Shown here: piece by piece, positions 1 to 4,951 of the stretch | How the letters are laid out: each line of letters opens with the position of its first letter | Position numbering within the stretch: position 1 is the stretch's first letter | Assembly (NCBI GenBank): GCA_015522055.1 | Contig: WAMZ01000022.1 | Location: 1-6,613, forward strand | Direction: 5' to 3' | Length of the DNA: 6,613 nucleotides | Origin: Candidatus Geothermarchaeota archaeon | GTDB lineage: Archaea > Thermoproteota > Nitrososphaeria > Geothermarchaeales > JDFR-13 | Program-made: the position numbers and the translations under genes | Notes under the pieces: generated by a model | Databases searched by the model: none | What the model saw: the letters and a program-made list of their open reading frames with translations, nothing else | Told to the model about the DNA's origin: nothing

Positions 1-37
1 ACATAATTAGATATAAATGAATCAAAAATAGGTAATG

Positions 38-54
38 TATATACGTTTATTTAA
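38..54 (+). promoter_or_regulatory. candidate aspS core promoter (TATA-like)
   Basis: Two AT-rich TATA-like stretches lie ahead of aspS: TATATA at 38-43 and TTTATTTAA at 46-54. Archaeal TATA boxes sit roughly 26 bases before the transcription start. The first would start transcription near 66 and leave a leader of about 20 bases that includes the ribosome binding site, so it fits better. The second would start inside the ribosome binding site. The whole 87-base stretch is AT-rich and a further TATAAAT lies at 12-18, so the choice is uncertain. Confidence 0.35.
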
Positions 55-74
55 CTCCCGGACAAAAATTTTAA

Positions 75-80
75 AGAGGT
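75..80 (+). promoter_or_regulatory. ribosome binding site of aspS
   Basis: AGAGGT lies 7 bases before the ATG at 88 and matches part of the archaeal Shine-Dalgarno consensus GGAGGTGATC. It supports the ATG at 88 as the true start. Confidence 0.75.
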
Positions 81-87
81 AGTTGCC

Positions 88-1362
88 ATGCTTAAAGACA
101 GGACCAAGATACATGACGCCCCCGGCAAGATCGGTCAGAAAATATCTATATATGGATGGGTCGAGGATAAGAGAGTCGTGGGGGGCGTAGCATTCCTAAT
201 AATTAGAGACCCGACAGGCAAGATTCAGGTGACTATAAAGAGGGACCAGAACAGCGAGCTATTCGCATTAGCCACAGATATACCTAGGCAGAGCACGGTA
301 AAGGCCACTGGCATAGTGAGGGAGTTCAACAATATAATAGAGATTATCCCCGATTCAATAAAGATACTCTCGACAGCCCAGCACCCCCTACCTATAGATC
401 CAACTGGTAGGACCGAGGCATCGATACATAAGCTTATACAGAATAGGCCGCTTAGCCTAAGGATCCCTGAGATAAACGCGATATTCCGCCTCAGATCCAT
501 AACTAAGCAGGTGATTAGAGAGTTCTTTATAAGCAAGGGCTACATCGAGATAGATACCCCTAAGATCATCGCCACAGCCACTGAGGGCGGGGCCAATCTA
601 TTCGAGGTTGACTACTTTGGGAGGTCGGCATACCTAGCCCAGTCACCCCAGCTATATAAGGAGCAGTTAACGATGGGCTTCGATGGGGTATTCGAGATAG
701 CCCAGTTCTATAGGGCTGAGAAGTCCCACACAAGGAGGCACCTAACCGAGTTCACAAGCGTAGACTTGGAGGTGGCCTACGCAGACTACAATGATGTAAT
801 GGATATCCTCGAAGAATTGATGAAGTATGTCTTCAGTGAGGTGCCGAAGAGGGGGAGGGCTGAGCTAGAGATACTCCAATATAAACCTCCTCCACCACCA
901 AAGGAGGTTCCAAGGATTACATATGATGAGGCCTTAGATGTAGTTAGGGCTGGTGGAGTCGATATAGAATGGGGAGACGACATCGATGGTGATGCCCTAG
1001 ATGTCTTGGCCAGGAAATATCCAGGCTTCTACTTTATAGTTGATTGGCCCTGGGATTCCAAGCCCTTCTACATCAGGAGGAAGGGTAGGCTATCGGAGTC
1101 ATTCGACTTGATGATAGGTAGGCTGGAGCTCTCCTCAGGAGGGACTAGGGAGCATATATATGAGGAACTCAAGAAGAATATATCTGAGAAGGGGCTGAAC
1201 GTAGAGTCATTCGAGTACCACACCAGATTCTATAAATATGGAATGCCGCCCCACGCCGGATTCGGCCTCGGCCTAGATAGGCTGATGACCGTCCTGGCGG
1301 GGAGGGAGAATATTAGGGAGGTCGTTCTATACCCAAGGGACCCCGAGACTATTACGCCCTAG
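88..1362 (+). CDS. aspS: aspartyl-tRNA synthetase, archaeal type (class IIb)
   Basis: This enzyme charges tRNA(Asp), and possibly tRNA(Asn), with aspartate using ATP in the cytoplasm. At 424 residues it has archaeal AspRS length and lacks the bacterial insertion domain. The anticodon-binding OB fold is at about 18-95, with GWV at 23-25. In the catalytic domain, motif 1 ends at P158, the aspartate-binding loop QSPQLYKEQ is at 185-193, motif 2 has RAE at 209-211, and motif 3 is GFGLGLDRL at 391-399 with R398. ESFDL (337-341) and SSGG (349-352) also fit AspRS, and the protein ends in the family-typical YPRDPETITP. Two oddities: motif 2 reads RAEKSHTRRHLTEF, which resembles archaeal AsnRS, and the OB-fold positions usually used to judge tRNA discrimination are atypical (E26, short loop near 79-86). 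A proline run, PPPPP at 267-271, lies in the linker before the C-terminal half. The gene converges on cdvC with a 3-bp gap. AspRS identity is firm; strict versus relaxed tRNA specificity cannot be decided here. Confidence 0.95.
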   Translation: MLKDRTKIHDAPGKIGQKISIYGWVEDKRVVGGVAFLIIRDPTGKIQVTIKRDQNSELFALATDIPRQSTVKATGIVREFNNIIEIIPDSIKILSTAQHPLPIDPTGRTEASIHKLIQNRPLSLRIPEINAIFRLRSITKQVIREFFISKGYIEIDTPKIIATATEGGANLFEVDYFGRSAYLAQSPQLYKEQLTMGFDGVFEIAQFYRAEKSHTRRHLTEFTSVDLEVAYADYNDVMDILEELMKYVFSEVPKRGRAELEILQYKPPPPPKEVPRITYDEALDVVRAGGVDIEWGDDIDGDALDVLARKYPGFYFIVDWPWDSKPFYIRRKGRLSESFDLMIGRLELSSGGTREHIYEELKKNISEKGLNVESFEYHTRFYKYGMPPHAGFGLGLDRLMTVLAGRENIREVVLYPRDPETITP

Positions 1363-1365
1363 ATG

Positions 1366-2562
1366 CTACCCCGAGCCATACTTAGCATTCCAATTCTGGA
1401 AGGAGACTATCGACTGCATAGATATACTCGGCTGAACCCTCTTCAACGCCTCCAACAAGTCATCCATCGTCAAAGGCCTGGGGACCGCCCCCTCCTCATG
1501 GACCTTCCCACTCTCGAAGAACTCAGATATGACCTCTAGATAGGCTGTCTGGACAACATCCCTAATATCACTCGCAGAATAGCCCTCTGTACGCTCAGCC
1601 AATGTATCGAAGTCTATACCCTCATCATACCTAACCTTACTAAGGTAAAACCTGAATAGCTTAACCCTAGATTCATAGTCCGGTGGCGGAACATAAATAC
1701 GTTTATTGAACCTCCTAACGAAAGCCTCCGGTATCTGCCATGGAACATTAGTCGAGGCTATAACGAATAACGGAATCTTATAATTATCCTTATTGTTCAG
1801 GCCATCCATCTCCTTAAGGAACTGGCTCCTCGTCCTAGCCTCACCACCAACCTCCTCCCTCCTAGCCCCGATCAATGCATCGACCTCATCAATATATAAT
1901 ATGACAGGAGTCCCCCTCATCGCCTTAGACCTAAGGAAGTTGAATAGCTCAGCAACCCTCTTCTCACTCTCACCCAGCCACTTAGAAAGTATCATAGAAG
2001 CATCTATAGGGTAGAACTCAGCCTCAATCTCATTCGATATCGCTGCAGCGATTGATGTCTTTCCACACCCCGGTGGCCCAAATAGAAGTATAGCCCTAGG
2101 CCAGCCAAGTGGAAAGAGATCCGGCCTCCTAATCGGGTAGGCAATACTCCTAACAATAACCTTCTTAATATCATCCAGCCCAACAATATCATCCCATGTA
2201 ATGCTGGACTTAAACGGCTTCAGCCAATGCAGGGAGTCGGGGGCCTCCACATCACGGACAGAGCCGCCAGTATCGCTAGCTGTAAATGATGCTATTGACC
2301 CGTCCCCAGCCTTCCCAACAACCTCCCCCCTAAGATAAGTTAGGCGATAACGATACTCCCTAATCTTCTTCATATAAAATTGTTTAAGGCTCTGGGACTC
2401 CTCCCTCTCAATGAGGCGTGACAATGCATCTATAGCCCTAGAATAGTAGTTTATAGCCAATGGCTTGAGATTCTTCTTATCAGCCTCAACCGCTAGCCTA
2501 GAATAGTTGAGGGCCTCCTTCTCAAGGCGCTTCGCCTCATCGGGGTCATAGTAATTGGACAA
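1366..2562 (-). CDS. cdvC: CdvC, Vps4-type AAA+ ATPase of the ESCRT division machinery
   Basis: This 398-residue ATPase would disassemble or remodel ESCRT-III filaments during division. Residues 1-75 form an MIT domain of three helices, which in this family binds MIM2 motifs of ESCRT-III proteins. A linker follows (about 80-118), then one AAA+ module. Walker A is GPPGCGKT (162-169), pore loop 1 is KWLGES (194-199), and Walker B is ILYIDEVD (221-228) with catalytic E226. Sensor 1 is N272 in IASTN, the arginine fingers are R283/R284 in FVRRF, and sensor 2 is GYSASDI (327-333). The C-terminal helix ending in QNWNAKYGSG is Vps4-like. The start codon is TTG at 2562-2560. The next in-frame Met is residue 64, which would destroy the MIT domain, and AGGGTG precedes the TTG by 8 bases. 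It is the last gene of the operon, 13 bp after cdvB. Nothing appears missing. Confidence 0.95.
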   Translation of the reverse strand: MSNYYDPDEAKRLEKEALNYSRLAVEADKKNLKPLAINYYSRAIDALSRLIEREESQSLKQFYMKKIREYRYRLTYLRGEVVGKAGDGSIASFTASDTGGSVRDVEAPDSLHWLKPFKSSITWDDIVGLDDIKKVIVRSIAYPIRRPDLFPLGWPRAILLFGPPGCGKTSIAAAISNEIEAEFYPIDASMILSKWLGESEKRVAELFNFLRSKAMRGTPVILYIDEVDALIGARREEVGGEARTRSQFLKEMDGLNNKDNYKIPLFVIASTNVPWQIPEAFVRRFNKRIYVPPPDYESRVKLFRFYLSKVRYDEGIDFDTLAERTEGYSASDIRDVVQTAYLEVISEFFESGKVHEEGAVPRPLTMDDLLEALKRVQPSISMQSIVSFQNWNAKYGSG

Positions 2563-2570
2563 ATGCGATA

Positions 2571-2576
2571 CACCCT
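2571..2576 (-). promoter_or_regulatory. ribosome binding site fixing the TTG start of cdvC
   Basis: On the minus strand AGGGTG lies at 2576-2571, 8 bases before TTG at 2562-2560, and overlaps the last base of the cdvB stop codon. No ATG or GTG is available near it, so it supports a TTG start. It may also allow translational coupling to cdvB. Confidence 0.65.
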
Positions 2577-3481
2577 TACATACCCCTCAGAAAAGATATA
2601 TAACCCTCCTCAGCAAGTTTGTAGAGCCTATCTAGGATATACTCTGGCGAGGCCCTGGCTATCCTAGCAACCTTATAAATATCATGGTACCCAAATACAC
2701 CCCTACGTACATTGATTATATACCTCAGGATAAGCATATCAGTCTTCTCCAGCTGCCCCCTCCTCCTAATCGACTTAATTTTATCCATATTGACCCTCAA
2801 GATAGACGGCTCAAGACTCACGCGCCTAACATCCTTTCTCTGGCTCGTCACATAGCCCCCATCAGTGGCCAGAACCTCATAAAGCTTCTTAACACCCTCC
2901 TTCGGATTATCACTAAGTATCTGATCCAGATTCCTCGGGACATTCGGGTATATCTTAGCTAGCTCCTCCCCGATCTTCCTCTCCACCGTCTTAATTATCT
3001 CCTCAGCAGGGGCGTCAAGCTCCAGGAACTTAGCCAGATCTATATCTGGTATATCAAGCATGAAATCGAGGTCCATAAAGTTATCCATGAAAGCCCTATA
3101 GGTCTCGCTAAAGCCGCCGTCGACGAGCCTAACGCTCTCCACAACATCCCTAATAGTATTGACACCATTCCTGACATGGAGCAACGCAGGAACAACGGTG
3201 CCCATGGTGTCTAGCCTAAGATAGACAGCCTCCAAACCATTACTAACCGACATAAGAATCTTCTTGATAAGCATAAGATTCTTAGTCTCCTTATGATATA
3301 TAGTCGCGAACTTAGACTCACCTATCTTATGGTAATACCCAATTCGCTCCTTAAACTTCTCAACCTTCCTATCGATCGCGGAGATTAGATGCTTTATATG
3401 CATCTGGTACCCCACTATCTCCTTCCTCAGAGCCCGATACTTATTCGCCACCTCCTCAGGAGTAGCTTCACGCCTCCACAT
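2576..3481 (-). CDS. cdvB: CdvB, ESCRT-III protein with C-terminal winged helix
   Basis: This is the ESCRT-III subunit recruited to mid-cell by CdvA, 301 residues from the preferred ATG. The helical ESCRT-III core spans about 10-170, with a long basic alpha-1/alpha-2 hairpin (KHLISAIDRKVEKFKERI region) and a later acidic segment around 137-160 (DNFMDLDFMLDIPDIDL). A MIM2-like motif, IYPNVPRNL, lies at 177-185 and should bind the CdvC MIT domain. Residues 245-301 form a broken winged helix (KTDMLILRYI ... YKLAEEGYISFLRGM), the part known in Sulfolobus to bind the CdvA tail. In-frame GTG (3499) and ATG codons (3496, 3487) lie upstream, but the strong Shine-Dalgarno at 3494-3486 overlaps or abuts them and is correctly spaced only for ATG at 3481. 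That start overlaps the cdvA end by 14 bp, suggesting coupled translation. In S. acidocaldarius, CdvB is removed by the proteasome before constriction; whether that happens here is unknown. Confidence 0.93.
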   Translation of the reverse strand: MWRREATPEEVANKYRALRKEIVGYQMHIKHLISAIDRKVEKFKERIGYYHKIGESKFATIYHKETKNLMLIKKILMSVSNGLEAVYLRLDTMGTVVPALLHVRNGVNTIRDVVESVRLVDGGFSETYRAFMDNFMDLDFMLDIPDIDLAKFLELDAPAEEIIKTVERKIGEELAKIYPNVPRNLDQILSDNPKEGVKKLYEVLATDGGYVTSQRKDVRRVSLEPSILRVNMDKIKSIRRRGQLEKTDMLILRYIINVRRGVFGYHDIYKVARIARASPEYILDRLYKLAEEGYISFLRGM

Positions 3482-4142
3482 CCTCATCACCCCCATCACT
3501 CACATACACGTCCTGGGCCTCCTCGACAGAATAGTTCTTCAAGAGGCCCTCGATCTCACTCAGCTTATTCTCAAGTGTATATTTTGCATATTCAAGCTCC
3601 TCCAACTCATTATTAAGCTTAACAATCTCCCTATCAATAGCCTCATATGAATCTAGATAAACCTTATTATCGATGGCATTCGCCTCCCTAGCCACACCAA
3701 GCCAGTAGTGAAGCTCCTCCAACCTATTCTTCCTCTTAACCAATGCATCTATCCTCTTATCCAAACCCCTCCTAACACTATCAAACTCCCTAGAAATATT
3801 CTCAAACTCCCGGGAAACATTCTCATACAACTCCCTATAAACATTATTCACACCAGATAGCTCCTTCAACTTCCCCAAAGCATCTACCTGGAGCTTGAGG
3901 AAGGAGAGCCTATCAAAAAGCTTCTGGGCATTAATCATCTCCTTGGAGTAAATTATAACTCCATCATTCTTTATCACGACCGAGTCTATAGGCCTAGAGA
4001 GTATAACACCCCCATTCTCATAAACAATATTCTTAACCACACCACCATGGTCAAACTCCAACGCAATTATTCTACCTTTAAACCTACCATATTTATCTGC
4101 GATAGGCTTCCCGATAAGATAAAAAGGGTTGGGGGAGGTCAT
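3468..4142 (-). CDS. cdvA: CdvA, membrane-associated division scaffold
   Basis: CdvA polymerises on the membrane at mid-cell and recruits CdvB. From the preferred ATG the protein has 224 residues. Residues 5-67 form a beta-rich PRC-barrel-like domain (FYLIGKPIADKYGRFKGRII ... GVIIYS). Residues 70-205 are almost entirely helical and charged. They include unbroken heptads at 107-148 in which every seventh residue is F or L (ENVSREF, ENISREF, DSVRRGL, DKRIDAL, VKRKNRL, EELHYWL), clear evidence of a coiled coil. The last 20 residues (EEAQDVYV followed by an acidic tail) occupy the place of the ESCRT-III-binding peptide described for Sulfolobus CdvA. A GTG at 4151 lies in frame upstream, but it falls inside the Shine-Dalgarno AGGTGG (4153-4148), so ATG at 4142 is preferred. 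It starts 9 bp after the upstream ESCRT-III gene and overlaps cdvB by 14 bp. Confidence 0.92.
   Translation of the reverse strand: MTSPNPFYLIGKPIADKYGRFKGRIIALEFDHGGVVKNIVYENGGVILSRPIDSVVIKNDGVIIYSKEMINAQKLFDRLSFLKLQVDALGKLKELSGVNNVYRELYENVSREFENISREFDSVRRGLDKRIDALVKRKNRLEELHYWLGVAREANAIDNKVYLDSYEAIDREIVKLNNELEELEYAKYTLENKLSEIEGLLKNYSVEEAQDVYVSDGGDEDVEA
3486..3494 (-). promoter_or_regulatory. strong ribosome binding site of cdvB, inside cdvA
   Basis: On the minus strand GGGGGTGAT (3494-3486) matches eight of nine bases of the archaeal consensus GGAGGTGAT and lies 4 bases before the ATG at 3481. It is embedded in the codons for the acidic C-terminal tail of CdvA, and it decides the cdvB start among several in-frame candidates. 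Confidence 0.8.
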
Positions 4143-4147
4143 CGGAA

Positions 4148-4153
4148 CCACCT
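4148..4153 (-). promoter_or_regulatory. ribosome binding site of cdvA
   Basis: On the minus strand AGGTGG (4153-4148) lies 5 bases before the ATG at 4142 and overlaps the stop codon TAG (4154-4152) of the upstream ESCRT-III gene. Because the alternative GTG start at 4151 falls inside this element, the ATG is the better start. The overlap favours translational coupling. Confidence 0.75.
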
Positions 4154-4802
4154 AAAACTTAAACTCTCCGAATACGGAGGACTCCTTCTCCTCCCCAATC
4201 TCAGAGGGTATGCCGGGGAGCTCCTTCTCCATCTCCTCCTTAGCCTTCCTCTCAGCCTCCTGAAGTATCTTCAGCGCCTCCTCGTTGGATATAGTCGTCT
4301 CAATAGGCTCTACACCAGTTGTAGTCGCGTCCCACATAATATCCTGTAGTAAGTCGCTGACCTTATTCAGACCATCCTCAGCAGTAGGCAGTATCAGCGT
4401 CAAATTACCCTTGACATTCTTCAACACCTGCATTATAGGCATGATCTCGGCAACGGCATCGCCAAGGTCCTCAATCGTAGACAGCCTAACCATAACACTC
4501 TCAATAGCATATTTAGCAGAGTTCAAAACCCTAAGCGCCTTCCTAATCTCCACCAACTCATTGGCGTATATAGTTGCCCTAGTCCTATCATGATTCTTTA
4601 TAGCCTCAACAACCCTAGCAAAGTACCTCTTATCCTTCTCCTTAAGGGACCTAATAGCAATATCCAGCCTCTTATTCTGTTTATCAAGTATCCTGACGGC
4701 ATTCTCGACCCTATGCTTCAAGTCCTTCTTAGGAGCCAAGCTGTCCTTCAGCTTCCTCTTGAACCCCCCACTCTTGTCGCTCCACATTCCACTGAAATCC
4801 AT
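4152..4802 (-). CDS. ESCRT-III paralogue, CdvB1/CdvB2-like, no winged helix
   Basis: This is a 216-residue ESCRT-III protein, probably a subunit of the constricting polymer, as CdvB1 and CdvB2 are in S. acidocaldarius. It has a basic N-terminal region with a possible amphipathic helix (MDFSGMWSDK, then FKRKLKDSL), long helices at about 26-110 rich in Lys/Arg, and a second helical part at 110-155. An acidic helix then leads into the MIM2-like motif LPGIPSEI (195-202), a likely binding site for the CdvC MIT domain. The protein ends in VFGEFKF with no winged helix. Its length matches the short Sulfolobus paralogues, but I cannot assign it to B1, B2 or B3. In-frame TTG at 4808 precedes ATG at 4802; GGGTG (4814-4810) is spaced 7 bases from the ATG, so the ATG is used here. 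It leads the operon, 9 bp ahead of cdvA, an arrangement absent from the Sulfolobus cdvABC operon. Confidence 0.9.
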   Translation of the reverse strand: MDFSGMWSDKSGGFKRKLKDSLAPKKDLKHRVENAVRILDKQNKRLDIAIRSLKEKDKRYFARVVEAIKNHDRTRATIYANELVEIRKALRVLNSAKYAIESVMVRLSTIEDLGDAVAEIMPIMQVLKNVKGNLTLILPTAEDGLNKVSDLLQDIMWDATTTGVEPIETTISNEEALKILQEAERKAKEEMEKELPGIPSEIGEEKESSVFGEFKF

Positions 4803-4809
4803 AACCAAA

Positions 4810-4814
4810 CACCC
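4810..4814 (-). promoter_or_regulatory. ribosome binding site of the ESCRT-III paralogue
   Basis: On the minus strand GGGTG (4814-4810) lies 7 bases before ATG 4802, supporting that start over the upstream TTG at 4808. If transcription starts as close as the TATA position implies, this element may lie partly outside the transcript. Confidence 0.5.
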
Positions 4815-4829
4815 GCAGGAAAAATAACC

Positions 4830-4837
4830 TATTTAAA
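4830..4837 (-). promoter_or_regulatory. TATA box of the cdv operon
   Basis: On the minus strand TTTAAATA occupies 4837-4830, a good match to crenarchaeal TATA boxes. A start about 25 bases downstream would fall near 4804-4810, giving a leaderless or nearly leaderless mRNA for the first gene. A second AT-rich stretch, TATAATTAAAT at about 4862-4852, would instead give a leader of roughly 30 bases that keeps the ribosome binding site. Confidence 0.5.
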
Positions 4838-4861
4838 TCATTGAGGCATTCATTTAATTAT

Positions 4862-4882
4862 AGATGTGTCTCAGCCACATCT
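4862..4882. repeat. perfect 7-bp inverted repeat in the divergent promoter region
   Basis: AGATGTG (4862-4868) and CACATCT (4876-4882) are perfect inverted repeats with a 7-bp spacer (14-bp centre-to-centre). They sit upstream of both divergent promoters. The size and symmetry suit a dimeric winged-helix regulator, with the neighbouring TrmB-like protein an obvious candidate. A hairpin in RNA is less likely, as the site lies upstream of both expected transcription starts. The function is inferred. Confidence 0.5.
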
Positions 4883-4890
4883 GTATCCCG

Positions 4891-4915
4891 GTGACACAAT
4901 TGAATAGTTACACAA
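4891..4915 (+). repeat. GTKACACAA direct repeats, possible operator
   Basis: GTGACACAA (4891-4899) and GTTACACAA (4907-4915) match in eight of nine positions with a 16-bp period. The hexamer GACACA (4893-4898) is also the reverse complement of TGTGTC (4865-4870) inside the inverted repeat just upstream. Related half-sites are therefore clustered in about 55 bp immediately ahead of the TrmB-like gene. This is direct observation; a role as operator is inference. Confidence 0.4.
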
Positions 4916-4916
4916 C

Positions 4917-4936
4917 CAATATTATTCCTTATATAG
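4917..4936 (+). promoter_or_regulatory. candidate promoter of the TrmB-like gene
   Basis: AT-rich CAATATTATT (4917-4926) and TTATATAG (4929-4936) are the possible TATA elements. The first would start transcription near 4948, just ahead of ATG 4952, giving a leaderless mRNA. This agrees with the lack of a good Shine-Dalgarno before this gene, unlike its neighbours. The second would start transcription downstream of ATG 4952 and would require a start at ATG 4985 or 4991. Confidence 0.35.
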
Positions 4937-4951
4937 TAGGCGTGGTCGAAG

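Noticed and set aside
225..536. Minus-strand open frame of 103 codons within aspS
   Set aside because: It lies wholly antisense to conserved AspRS sequence, has low-complexity hydrophobic content and no good ribosome binding site. It is a shadow frame.
88..1362. Possibility that the synthetase is AsnRS rather than AspRS
   Set aside because: Motif 2 is AsnRS-like, but QSPQLYKE, ESFDL, SSGG and the C-terminal end are AspRS features. AsnRS would have QSAQLY and a different end.
2004..2192. Minus-strand 62-codon frame inside cdvC
   Set aside because: It overlaps the Walker A region of cdvC in another frame and its translation has no domain-like features.
3481..3499. Longer CdvB starting at GTG 3499 or ATG 3496/3487
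   Set aside because: These codons overlap or abut the strong Shine-Dalgarno GGGGGTGAT, which is correctly spaced only for ATG 3481.
4047..4844. Three + strand open frames opposite cdvA and the ESCRT-III paralogue
   Set aside because: Each is antisense to a recognisable protein. Their Leu/Ile/Ser-rich translations reflect the complement of Lys/Glu-rich helices and show no domain.
4862..4882. Inverted repeat as an intrinsic terminator or small RNA hairpin
   Set aside because: It lies upstream of both divergent promoters, has no following T-run, and has only a 7-bp stem. An operator is more plausible.
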